A stretch of 64,000 nt of DNA, from assembly GCA_040219135.1 (NCBI GenBank), contig JAVJTA010000003.1, positions 310,001 through 374,000 on the forward strand. Reading direction: 5' to 3'. How positions within the stretch are numbered: position 1 is the stretch's first letter; the number at the start of each line of letters is the position of its first letter. The position numbers were made by a program, and so were the translations under genes. Of this stretch, positions 41,944 to 49,900 are shown one piece after another. Source of the stretch: UBA7803 sp040219135. Lineage in GTDB: Bacteria; Pseudomonadota; Gammaproteobacteria; Pseudomonadales; Azotimanducaceae. The notes under the pieces were generated by a model, which was given only the letters and a program-made list of their open reading frames with translations, did not search any database and had not been told where the DNA came from.

Positions 41944-42312
41944 ATGAGTGCCATTCTGGTCATCGACGACGATGCCTCCGTGCGTGAGGTGATCGGCGAG
42001 ATGCTGCGTCTCGAGGGCCACGAGGTGACGATGGCCGAGAACGGCCGCGATGGCATCGGCCTGCTGCACGCGGAGCGTTTCGACCTGGTCATTACGGACC
42101 TGATCATGCCGGAGAAGGAGGGCATCGAAACCATCTCCGAGATCCGCCGGACCAACGACACGATTCCCATCGTCGCGATCTCCGGCGGCGGCCGTCTCGG
42201 CCCCGGCGACTATCTGGAAACCGCGCGTCACATTGGTGCCGACGCTACCCTGGCCAAACCCTTCGCGCGGCAGGAACTGCTTTCCACCATCGAATCGCTT
42301 CTGACCCGCTGA
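41944..42312 (+). CDS. Single-domain response regulator (CheY-like receiver)
   Basis: A 122-residue protein that is only a receiver domain: acidic pocket IDDD at residues 7-10, phosphoacceptor Asp in LVITDLIMPEKEG (~D53), Ser in AISGGG and Lys in AKPFARQEL. No output domain and no cognate kinase gene lie nearby, so its partner is unknown. It follows prfC by 26 nt and precedes the SirB1-like gene, possibly in one transcript. Confidence 0.92.
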   Translation: MSAILVIDDDASVREVIGEMLRLEGHEVTMAENGRDGIGLLHAERFDLVITDLIMPEKEGIETISEIRRTNDTIPIVAISGGGRLGPGDYLETARHIGADATLAKPFARQELLSTIESLLTR

Positions 42313-42330
42313 GGTCGCGGGGTCCTCGTC

Positions 42331-43116
42331 GTGGAAAGCGATCTGCTGAACGCGTTTCGGGAGTGCCCTGCGGGCTCGATGGACGAGGCCGGGGTGGCTG
42401 CCCTGGTGGCCCGATTGATCGAGCCGCGCCAGCGGATCGAGGACATCGAGATCGGGCTCGACGAAGTCTGCATGCAGTGCGCACCGGACGCTGCGCCGTG
42501 GGAGTCCCTCGACCGGCTCGGGTTCGCGGGCAACCGCGATGACTACGACGCGCTGGAGAACAGCAATCTCGGCTGGGTGCTGGCGCAGCGCCGCGGCATC
42601 CCGATCACCCTGGCGGTGGTGTTGATCCGCGTCGCGCGGCGGGCCGGGCACCGTGCCGTGGGTGTGAATTTCCCCGGCCATTTCCTGGTCGACGTGGACG
42701 GTACCCTGGTGGATCCGTTCGTCATGCAGGCTATCGACGTGGACGGATTCCTTCAGCGTCTGCCGCTCGATGCGCGCCAGCAGTCGCGCTCGCACCTGTT
42801 TGCCGAAGCGACCCCCGTGGCCGTGGGTCTGCGCATGCTCAACAACGTCAAGGCCGTGTATTCCCGTATCGCCCTGTGGGATCGAACGCTGGACGTGGTG
42901 GACGCTCAGCTCGCGCTGGCGCCGGATCAGCCGGCGCTGCATCTGGAGCGGGGCGAGCTCTGGCACCGGCTCGGTCTCGTCTCACCGGCGCGGGCATCCT
43001 ATCAGCGCGCCATCGAGCTGAGCGAAGCGTCTCCTTCCGAGCACGGCGTGCTGATCCGCCAGGCTGCGCAGGAGCGGCTCGACGAGTTGGGCGGCGCCAA
43101 CGACGTGCTGCACTGA
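42331..43116 (+). CDS. SirB1-family protein (transglutaminase-like fold plus TPR)
   Basis: A 261-residue protein starting at GTG 42331. The SirB1 core is clear: NSNLGWVLAQRRGIPITLAV, VGVNFPGHFLVDVDG and VDPFVM, followed by a helical, TPR-like C-terminal part (LRMLNNVKAVYSRI, DVVDAQLALAPDQPALHLER). Family members are usually encoded near prmC/prfA; the biochemical function is not established. The usual catalytic Cys of transglutaminases is not evident in the core motif. Convergent with fabY. Confidence 0.85.
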   Translation: MESDLLNAFRECPAGSMDEAGVAALVARLIEPRQRIEDIEIGLDEVCMQCAPDAAPWESLDRLGFAGNRDDYDALENSNLGWVLAQRRGIPITLAVVLIRVARRAGHRAVGVNFPGHFLVDVDGTLVDPFVMQAIDVDGFLQRLPLDARQQSRSHLFAEATPVAVGLRMLNNVKAVYSRIALWDRTLDVVDAQLALAPDQPALHLERGELWHRLGLVSPARASYQRAIELSEASPSEHGVLIRQAAQERLDELGGANDVLH

Positions 43117-43118
43117 TC

Positions 43119-43242
43119 GCTATTGGATTGATCGGTCCCCTCGGTCCGCTCATGGGGAGTCAGAAGAGGGACCGCCGCCCATGGGGCCGTGCAGATCCGC
43201 CGCGCGGATCGGCTATTGGATTGATCGGTCCCCGATCAATCC
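43119..43242. repeat. REP-like repeat unit between convergent genes
   Basis: The 22-bp sequence GCTATTGGATTGATCGGTCCCC occurs at 43119-43140 and at 43212-43233, 93 bp apart. The second copy continues into an 11-bp inverted repeat, GGATTGATCGG (43218-43228) with CCGATCAATCC (43232-43242), whose right arm covers the fabY stop codon. Between the copies lie smaller GGGGA/GGGACC motifs. Location between two stop codons and the layout recall REP/BIME elements; a role as a bidirectional terminator is possible. Confidence 0.6.
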
Positions 43243-45098
43243 ACCATGTCCCGAAACGGGTTCTCGAGGTCGAGGCGTACCGGTCTGGCGAACCCCGGAA
43301 TGCGGATTGCCGTGGCGCTGATGTCGAGGTCGTCGCCGTCCAGCACCCCTTCACCGAAGCGGTAGATCGGCGCGATCTCGCCGCGATCCATGGCGGCATC
43401 GTAGTCGGCGGCCTTCTGCTCTGTGGCCTCGGCGCGGCGCGCGTGGGCCTGCATGGCGGCTTTGCCCCAGCGCTTCTCCAGCATCTGCGCGGTGCGGGTC
43501 GGAGACAGCACCACGCCGGTGGCGTTGTTGCCGCCGAAGCCTTTCGAGTTGATCAGGGCCGCGTGGGTGCGTGCGCGATCCATTTCCAGATGTTCCAGGG
43601 GCAGCTGCAGATGGCTCGCGTGGACGTCGTCGGCGATGTGGTCGATGGTGGTGATGCCCGGCAGCCAGCCGTGGTCCCAGAGTCCGAGCACGGCAGACAG
43701 CTGGTCGCCGCCAGCGGGGGCCATGGAATGCCCGAGGTAGGCTTTGACCGCGCCGACCGGCAGACGCTCGATGCCGTTTACCCGTGCCAGCTCGTTGAGA
43801 ATGTGCGACTCGGTCACCCGGTTCTGCGGGGTGCCGGTACCGTGAGCCTGCACGTAGGTTCCGTGCCTGAGGCCGTCGTCGCCGAGAATTGCTCGCACCA
43901 GACCCATGGCCTTCGCCACGGTCAGGTAGTTACCGATGCCCGGGCCGGGAATCGATTTCTTGTAGCCGTCGGCGTTGACGAAGACGTTCGGCACGGAACC
44001 GAGGATGCGCGCCCCGAGTTCCACCGCGAGCTCATCGTCCATCAAAATGGCGAACATCGATCCTTCGGCCACGGTGAATCCGCAGTTGTCCGAGAACGGG
44101 CGGCAGGCGCGGCGGTAGTCGGGTTGATCGGTGCGGCCGTCCAGGGCCATGAGCGCGTCGTCTTCGGCCAGCGCGCCCATGGTGCGGTAGCCTTCGATGA
44201 CCTCGGGAACGATCGGAGCCTCGGCGTTGCCGACCATGACCACGCGTTTGCGGCCGGCCTGAATGTCGGCCACGCCCTGGCGTACCGCGTAGAGAAACGT
44301 GGCGCAGGCGCCGATAACGCCGGCAGTGCCGCCCACCGAGCCGAGGACGTAGGCGTTGACGAAGTCCCCGGGCATCTCGTTCAGGCCGAGAGCGACGTTC
44401 TTCGAGGTCGGACGCTTGCCGAGCAGGGTGTTCTGCAGCAGCCCGCCGTAGCCGTCGGCGTCGAGCTGGCCCATGGCGCTGCCCGAGTAGACCGCGAACT
44501 CGTCCGGCGCCACGGCCTGCTTCAGCTGCTCGATGTCGATGCCGGTGGAGCGCAGCGCATCGGAGGCGCCGAACACCGTGAGCTGCAGCGCGCGGGGGTG
44601 GTTTCGGGACTGGTAGAGGGCGCCGGGGTCGAAGCCGGTCGGCACCTGCCCGGCGCAGGAAACTCTGGATCTGCGGCGGTCGGGGAACAGCACATCCATG
44701 CCTTCCACTGCGCGCACCCGCACCGTGCCGTCGCCGGCGTCCTGCACCTCCCAGTGGGCGGGAACGTGGTCCGGGAGGTGGCGGCGCGACAGGGTGAATC
44801 CCAGGCCGTCGCCATCGATGGCCTGGAGCACGGCGGCCTTGTGGCAGAGCACGTTGTCCGGATCGAACAGCTCGATGCGCCGGATCAGGGTATGCGCGTC
44901 GATCCAGGCCCGGGTTTCCGAATGCTCCGGATCCGAGTCCAGGTTCATCAACCGGGCCAGGCTGCGGTAGGTGCGGCTGCGCTCCGCGGCACCCAGAGTC
45001 TCGATGACGAGGCGTCGATACGCATGATGGAACGACGCCCGTCCGGCCGCATTGATACCGCCGAAACCGGCGATGATCGGCAGTCTCGTGGTGGTCAT
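43236..45098 (-). CDS. fabY: Beta-ketoacyl-ACP synthase, FabY type
   Basis: A 620-residue ketosynthase close in size to FabY of Pseudomonas aeruginosa (PA5174, about 634 residues), which starts fatty-acid synthesis by condensing acetyl-CoA with malonyl-ACP. The thiolase-fold catalytic triad is Cys265 in GACATFLYAV, a His in VQAHGTGTPQNRVTE and a His in GHSMAPAGGDQL. An extra N-terminal ~160-residue region, not found in FabF, is shared with FabY. A thiolase gene lies 4 bp upstream on the same strand, and the fused carboxylase is nearby, a fatty-acid context. Confidence 0.88.
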   Translation of the reverse strand: MTTTRLPIIAGFGGINAAGRASFHHAYRRLVIETLGAAERSRTYRSLARLMNLDSDPEHSETRAWIDAHTLIRRIELFDPDNVLCHKAAVLQAIDGDGLGFTLSRRHLPDHVPAHWEVQDAGDGTVRVRAVEGMDVLFPDRRRSRVSCAGQVPTGFDPGALYQSRNHPRALQLTVFGASDALRSTGIDIEQLKQAVAPDEFAVYSGSAMGQLDADGYGGLLQNTLLGKRPTSKNVALGLNEMPGDFVNAYVLGSVGGTAGVIGACATFLYAVRQGVADIQAGRKRVVMVGNAEAPIVPEVIEGYRTMGALAEDDALMALDGRTDQPDYRRACRPFSDNCGFTVAEGSMFAILMDDELAVELGARILGSVPNVFVNADGYKKSIPGPGIGNYLTVAKAMGLVRAILGDDGLRHGTYVQAHGTGTPQNRVTESHILNELARVNGIERLPVGAVKAYLGHSMAPAGGDQLSAVLGLWDHGWLPGITTIDHIADDVHASHLQLPLEHLEMDRARTHAALINSKGFGGNNATGVVLSPTRTAQMLEKRWGKAAMQAHARRAEATEQKAADYDAAMDRGEIAPIYRFGEGVLDGDDLDISATAIRIPGFARPVRLDLENPFRDMVD

Positions 45099-45102
45099 GA
45101 CT

Positions 45103-46263
45103 TCAGTTCCGCTCGAGGGCGATGGCGGTGGCTTCGCCGCCGCCGATGCACAATGCGGCGATGCCGCGCTTGAGTTTTCGATCCGTCATGGCCTGGGCCA
45201 GGGTAACGATCAGGCGACTGCCGGTGGAGCCGATGGGATGGCCCTGGGCGCAGGCGCCGCCGTAGACGTTGACCCGGTCGGGATCCAGATGCAGCTCCTG
45301 AATCGCCAGCATGGTTACCATGGCGAAAGCCTCGTTGATTTCGAACAGATCGACGTCGCCAACTGCCCAGCCGAGCTGTTCGCACAGTCTGGCGATGACG
45401 TCGACGGGCGCCAGGGTGAACTCGCTGGGGTGCCGCGAGTGGGTGGCGTGACCGGCGATGCGCGCCAGCGGCTCGGCGCCGTTCAGCGCGTCGCCGTGGG
45501 CGATGACCAGGGCGGACGCGCCGTCGGAGATGGAACTCGAATTGGCCGCGGTGATGGTGCCGTCTGCTTTGAATGCCGGTTTCAGCGTTGGGATGCGGTC
45601 TATCTTCGCCCGCTGTGGGGGTTCGTCTTCGCTCAGCGTCGACCCGCCGACGTCGATCGGCGCGATCTCGTGGCTGAGCGCGCCGGACGCCATGGCGGCA
45701 CGCGCCCGCTCTACCGAGTGGATCGCGAACTCGTCCATCGCCTCGCGGGTGAGCTGGTAGGCGTCTGCGGTCTGCTGCGCGAAGCTGCCCATCGAGGCAC
45801 CGGTATCGGCGTCCTCCAGGCCGTCGAGAAACATGGCGTCCTTGAGCTCGCCGTGGCCCATGCGCAGCCCTCCCCGGGCCTTGGCGATCAGGTAGGGCGC
45901 GTTGCTCATGCTCTCCATGCCGCCGGCAATCACCATGCTCGCGCTGCCGGCGCGAATCAGGTCGTTGGCGATCATGCTGGCCTTCATTCCCGAGCCGCAG
46001 ACCTTGTTCACCGTGGTCGCGCCGCAGCCATCCGGCAGGCCGGCTGCGCGCATCGCCTGCCGGGCCGGGGCCTGTTTCACGCCGGCGCTGATCACGTTGC
46101 CGAAGACCACCTCGCTCACCGCATCGCCGTCGACCCGGGCACGCCGGATCGCGGCGCCGATGGCGTGGGCGCCGAGCTCCGGCGCGCTCAGGGACGACAG
46201 CACGCCCTGAAAGCTGCCGATCGGGGTCCGGGCGGCGCTGAGAATGTAGGCGTTGCTGCTCAT
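45103..46263 (-). CDS. Thiolase (acetyl-CoA C-acyltransferase family)
   Basis: A 386-residue thiolase. The acylated cysteine is Cys89 in VNKVCGSGMKA; the other active-site residues are in NEAFA, AQGHPIGSTGSR and the C-terminal LCIGGGEATA with Cys376. Length fits biosynthetic acetoacetyl-CoA thiolases (~390), but degradative 3-ketoacyl thiolases cannot be excluded. It probably forms an operon with fabY, 4 bp downstream. Confidence 0.93.
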   Translation of the reverse strand: MSSNAYILSAARTPIGSFQGVLSSLSAPELGAHAIGAAIRRARVDGDAVSEVVFGNVISAGVKQAPARQAMRAAGLPDGCGATTVNKVCGSGMKASMIANDLIRAGSASMVIAGGMESMSNAPYLIAKARGGLRMGHGELKDAMFLDGLEDADTGASMGSFAQQTADAYQLTREAMDEFAIHSVERARAAMASGALSHEIAPIDVGGSTLSEDEPPQRAKIDRIPTLKPAFKADGTITAANSSSISDGASALVIAHGDALNGAEPLARIAGHATHSRHPSEFTLAPVDVIARLCEQLGWAVGDVDLFEINEAFAMVTMLAIQELHLDPDRVNVYGGACAQGHPIGSTGSRLIVTLAQAMTDRKLKRGIAALCIGGGEATAIALERN

Positions 46264-46354
46264 GGCTGGAGAAATCCTCGTCGCTGGCCACCCGGCGAAG
46301 ACCGGGCGATAGGAGGGCGTATTCTACCCGCGCCCACGGGTACAGCTGAACCGC

Positions 46355-46858
46355 TCACGACTCACGGAAGCGCGGGATCAGTTCCACCAGATTGCATGGT
46401 CGAAACGTCGAGTCGAGCTGGTGGCGGAGAATCTTCTCCCAGGCCGTGCGCACCGCGTTGCCGGATCCCGGCAGGGCGAACACCAGCGTGGCGTTGGCGA
46501 TCCCGGCCACGGCCCGCGACTGCAGGGTCGATGCGCCGATTTCGTCGTAGGAGAGCTGACGGAACAGCTCGCCAAAGCCGACGATGGTCTTGTCGAACAG
46601 CGGCTGCAGCGCCTCCGGGGTGCTGTCACGGCCGGTGAATCCGGTGCCGCCGGTAGTGATGACGGCGCTCACCGCATCGTCGGCGATCCAGCGCGAGACC
46701 ACCGCGCGGATCTGATAGATGTCGTCGCGGACCAGGGCGCGGTCGAAGAGCCGGTGCCCGTCGCCCTGGAGCAGCCCGGCCAACAGGTCGCCGGACGCGT
46801 CGTCGTCGGCGCTGCGGGTGTCGGAGATGGTGAGCACGGCGCAGGGCAGGGAGATCAT
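46355..46858 (-). CDS. moaB: Molybdenum cofactor biosynthesis protein B
   Basis: A 167-residue protein of the MoaB/Mog family, about the size of E. coli MoaB (170). Motifs are AVLTISDTRSADDDASG, the phosphate-binding TTGGTGFTGRDSTPEAL and FALPGSGNAVRTAWE. It likely acts in molybdopterin assembly, although MoaB of E. coli is dispensable. No other molybdenum cofactor gene is in the window. Divergent from the fused carboxylase. Confidence 0.93.
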   Translation of the reverse strand: MISLPCAVLTISDTRSADDDASGDLLAGLLQGDGHRLFDRALVRDDIYQIRAVVSRWIADDAVSAVITTGGTGFTGRDSTPEALQPLFDKTIVGFGELFRQLSYDEIGASTLQSRAVAGIANATLVFALPGSGNAVRTAWEKILRHQLDSTFRPCNLVELIPRFRES

Positions 46859-46918
46859 TTCGGGGCACCTGGGGAAACGGTTTTTGCAGCAAAATCGGCC
46901 ACTTACGGATATGTGTGT

Positions 46919-46968
46919 TTGCGAATCCGAGGTTAACCGACTAAAGTACCCGGCATCTTACACCGGGT
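46919..46968 (+). promoter_or_regulatory. Predicted promoter of the fused carboxylase with two palindromes
   Basis: A -35 TTGCGA (46919-46924) and -10 TAAAGT (46942-46947) lie 17 bp apart. Between them is the perfect palindrome GGTTAACC (46931-46938), and just after the -10 an inverted repeat ACCCGG (46948-46953) / CCGGGT (46963-46968) covers the expected start site. Both palindromes are well placed to act as repressor operators. The regulator is not known. Confidence 0.45.
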
Positions 46969-46972
46969 TGCT

Positions 46973-49900
46973 TTGAGCGTGGAAAAACAACTCGTCGAAG
47001 GGGATCGTCTGTACCTGATCGCGGAGAGTCTGGCCAAGGACTTCTCCCTGTTCCCGACGACCGACATCGAAGAACCCCTGCCCGGTCTGCTCGGCGAGCG
47101 CGAGATTCTGCGCCAGCGCGACCGGCTCGCCAAGCTGGACGTGGATTCCTACATCGAGGCCGTGGTGGCGCGTGCGGAGGATCCGGGTCGCCTCTCGGCA
47201 CCGGAGGTCATCGGCGAGCTCGGCCGCGTGCTGGAAGAGGAATCCGACGGCCCCTTCTACGCCGCCACGCTCGAGATGGACTTCGACGGCGAGCCCCGCA
47301 CGGTGGGTTTCATCGCCCAGAACCGGTCGGTGAAGAACGGCGTGTGGATGCCCGAGCACCACCTAGCAGCGGCCCGGCGCATTCAGACCTGCTCCCAGCG
47401 CGCCATGCCCATCGTCACGCTCATGGACACACCCGGGGCCGACGCCGGTGAAGAAGCCAATCGCAACAACCAGGCCCACAGCATCTCGCGGCTGATTGCC
47501 GAGGCCAGCAACGTCGACGTCCCGAACCTCGGGATCGTGTTCGGGCTCGGCTATTCGGGTGGGGCGATTCCGCTGGCAGCCAGCAACATGATCCTGTCGG
47601 TGCGTGACGGCGTGTTCAGCACCATTCAGCCCAAGGGGCTCGCGAACATCGCGCGGCGCCTCAATCTGTCCTGGCAGGAGTGCGCCAAGTACGTGGGCCT
47701 GTCGCCGTTCGAGCTCTACAGTCAGGGCAACATCGACGGCGTGATCGACTATGCGCCCGGCGAGACCGGCGACAAGCTGGAAAACCTGCGCCAGGCCATC
47801 GTTGCCAGCCTCATGAGGGTGGAAGACAAGGTCAAGGAGTTCGTCGCCGAGAATCCGTACATCCTCGATCACTACCGCCAGAGCCTGCAACGCTACCTGA
47901 ATCCATCCGAGCAGCTGCGGCGCATGCAGGCCACCGCCTCGATGAAGGTCACGCGCACGCCGACAGAGTACCTGAACGTGTTCGGAGTGGCCTACCGCTA
48001 CCTGCGCTACCTCAAGGTGCGCCAGCGCATCAAGGCCACGACGAAGTCCCAGTACGGGCGTCTCGCGGATCAGGAACTGCCCAAGGGTGAACTCGACGTC
48101 CGCGCCGACCTGGAGCGACGCCAGACCTTCCTTCGCTGGATGCAGGACCCCGACCGGGTGGTGTACGACGACAATCTGTCGCGCGCCTGGAAGAACTACA
48201 ACGAGAAGAAGCAGGCCGTGCACGACGAGCGCGGCCGCATTGCCCAGCTGATCTTCGGTGAGCCGAAGAAGAACTACGAAGACGCGCGCGCGGCGCTGGT
48301 CACCACCGTGGGCGTGTTCCTGTACAACCGCTGGAAGGCGGATGCAGTGGGCAATCTGCGGGCGTTGAAGGACTTCCTCCAGCATCACGAGGACGTGCGC
48401 CAGATTTTCCGGGTCGAGGATCTCACCGAACCCAGAAGTCTGGCGATTGCGCTCGCCGCAGACACCAGGCTGCTGCCGCGGCTGCGTCGCAGATTCAGCC
48501 ACGAGGGCAGGAAGCTGCTGCGCAAGTCCGGGGTAGAGGAGAAGTCCGAGGTCTATCTGTCGAACCAGCTGACCAACGAGCTGAACCTGGTGATTACCGT
48601 CGGCTCGCTGGCCTCGCTGGTCGAGGATGAACTCGGTCCCCTGGCGCGCGCCCAGATTGCAGCGGGAAGCTCCGAAATCGCGGTGAACCGTGCCATCCTG
48701 CAGGATCGCTTCGGTGAGTTCGTGGCCGAACCGCGTACGGAGGCCACGCCGGTGCCTTTCAGCGACCTGACGGCGCTGGACGTGCTGATCGCCGACGATC
48801 TGCGCCGCGACTTTCTCACCGAGTGCGAGAACCTGCTGCTGTTCGACTCGGTCTACGACCAGATCATCGCCAACCTCGACAGCATCGCCGAAGAAGCTCA
48901 GGCCAAACAGTCGCTGTCCAAGGCTTCTCTGGAGCGCCTGCTCGACACGACGTTGAGCCTGGCCGCCCAGGGCGTCACCCTGGGGAGAATGTCGGACGGG
49001 TCGTCCTCCGAGGATCTTGCAACCCGGCTGCAGGGCCAGTTCAACAACTGGTATCTGCGGGTCATGCGTCTGCCCAAGAACACCGACTTCTTCCGCTCGG
49101 TGGAGGAGTGGAAGAAGACCAGCTTTCCGCACCTTTCGGACACGCTGTTCGTGGTGGTCACCCACCTGTTCGACGTGCTGCTGCTGTCATTCATTCAGGC
49201 CGCCCGCGACGGTAAGGGCTACCAGGGGAGAATCGCGCCGAAGAACATCGGCCGGCGCAAGGATTTCTGGAACCGACTGAACATCGCCTACCGGGACCTG
49301 TTGATCCAGAACGTGCTGCGCCGCTTCAAGAACACGCGGGCGACCTCTCACGAGCGCTTCGTCGAGACGTTCTTCGTGCGTTTCGAGGAGAAGTTCTCGG
49401 AGCTGATCAGCTCAGACCCGTGCGAGTTCCCCGGATTTCGCCTGGCCATCGAGAGCGCGCTCAAGAACGACGTCTCGCCCTGCGGCATCGTAACCGGCAT
49501 CGGTGAGTTCAAAGGCGTGAACGGCGGCGCGCGGGTCGGCGTCGTCATCTCCAACGTCGAGTTCCAGGCGGGCTCCTTCGACATGGCCAGCGCGGAGAAA
49601 TTCTGCCGCCTGCTGGTGGAGTGCGCCGAGCAGCACCTGCCGGTGGTCTGCTTCGTCAGTTCCGGCGGCATGCAGACCAAGGAAGGTGCGGGCGCGCTGT
49701 TTTCCATGGCCGCGGTGAACGACCGCGTTACCCGGTTCGTGCGCGATCACGACCTGCCCGTGATCATGTTCGGCTTCGGCGATTGCACCGGTGGCGCCCA
49801 GGCCAGCTTCGTCACCCACCCGCTGGCGCAGACCTATTACCTTTCCGGCACGTCCATGCCGTTCGCCGGCCAGATCGTGGTGCCCTCGAATCTGCCGCTG

